Below, piece by piece: positions 63,864-64,000 of a DNA stretch of 64,000 bases (position 1 is its first letter; the number at the start of each line of letters is the position of its first letter). The notes under the pieces are model-generated. The model made no database searches and had not been told where the DNA came from. It saw only the letters and a list, made by a program, of their open reading frames with translations. The DNA is from Auriscalpium vulgare (Eukaryota; Basidiomycota; Agaricomycetes; Russulales; Auriscalpiaceae): assembly GCA_019915015.1 (NCBI GenBank), contig JAHBBC010000011.1:1054001-1118000 (forward strand), given 5' to 3'. A program made the position numbers and the translations under genes.

Positions 63864-63870
63864 CATCTTG

Positions 63871-63878
63871 CATCGCTG
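63871..63878. repeat. Right 8-bp target-site duplication
   Basis: CATCGCTG, identical to the left copy at 53343-53350. Confidence 0.85.
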
Positions 63879-64000
63879 CGCTTAATAAGGGCGTGCAGAC
63901 GGGTAAGCACACACGTTACACCCTCTCAACAGCATGGTTGATCGATACCTAGGTATTAATTGTCTGTCACGTTCTCCGGTTTCCTAAATGCGCTCGACGG
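63879..64000 (+). pseudogene. BCS1: BCS1-like AAA ATPase, 3' continuation, runs off right edge
   Basis: Directly after the duplication the sequence reads 'AALNKGVQT', then an apparent intron from a GGTAAGC donor near 63903, then 'VTFSGFLNALDG' at the window end. These match the BCS1 segment following Walker B (family text AAFNKRVQ and VTFSGFLNALDG). It is the downstream half of the gene cut at 53350. The rest lies outside the window. Confidence 0.8.

Larger units (their letters stand above)
53351..63870. mobile_element. 10.5-kb DNA transposon inserted in the BCS1-like pseudogene, family unassigned
   Basis: The interval is bounded by an exact 8-bp direct duplication (53343-53350 and 63871-63878). 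BCS1 similarity stops at the left copy and resumes right after the right copy. Near each end is an inverted repeat of about 59 bp (53357-53415 and 63863-63805), 54 of 59 bases identical. Inside are three intact multi-exon genes: a 490-aa unknown (-), a 1,236-aa transposase candidate (-) and a divergent 301-aa coiled-coil protein (+). An 8-bp duplication excludes simple CACTA behaviour (2-3 bp) and is shared by hAT, P and KDZ groups, but the transposase does not look like hAT or KDZ to me. Intact genes and a perfect duplication imply a recent insertion. Confidence 0.85.

Overview
The window is nuclear DNA from an Agaricomycete (mushroom-forming basidiomycete, probably a wood-decay lineage). The reasons are compact genes with many introns of about 45-60 nt, Plavaka-type transposase and DUF6532 genes, F-box/LRR and HRD-type kinase families typical of Agaricomycetes, and a wood-polysaccharide GH43 enzyme beside conserved mitochondrial and ER housekeeping genes. 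Exon structures were worked out by hand from GT/AG signals, reading-frame continuity and protein-family similarity. No expression data or database search was used.

Layout. At 1-4.45 kb there is a Plavaka transposase (minus strand, running off the left edge) divergent from an intact DUF6532 gene, followed by a repeat-rich spacer. From 5.4 to 11.1 kb lie a broken F-box gene, a secreted GH43 glycosidase and a kinase carrying a 10-bp duplication. From 11.2 to 26.6 kb is a dense housekeeping block: MSH3, the LETM1/Mdm38 protein, the SHR3 permease chaperone, an ALKBH1-like oxygenase, the F1-ATPase chaperone ATP12, an unknown membrane protein, a mitochondrial RsfS/Iojap-like protein and a small unknown protein. 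From 28.5 to 45.5 kb are a disordered basidiomycete protein, splicing factor SPF45, an F-box-like remnant, the ABC transporter ATM1, SDH1, a TBC1D5-like Rab-GAP and a three-finger C2H2 protein. The region from 45.5 to 50 kb is gene-poor and holds a frameshifted CK1-like kinase.

The right end is the most interesting part. A 1,258-bp non-autonomous hAT element sits at 50,783-52,040 with an exact 8-bp duplication. Next to it, a decayed BCS1 AAA-ATPase gene is split by a 10,520-bp insertion (53,351-63,870) flanked by an exact 8-bp duplication, with palindromic inverted repeats of about 59 bp near its ends. BCS1 similarity resumes directly after the right duplication. The insertion carries three multi-exon genes that are all open end to end: a 1,236-aa C2H2-containing transposase candidate, a divergent 301-aa coiled-coil protein and a 490-aa protein of unknown function. 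Clean target duplications plus intact genes point to a young, possibly mobile element that I cannot assign to a named family.

Several broken genes (MSH3, CK1-like, BCS1, F-box) carry 1-nt indels, mostly in homopolymer runs, so some lesions could be sequence errors rather than biology.
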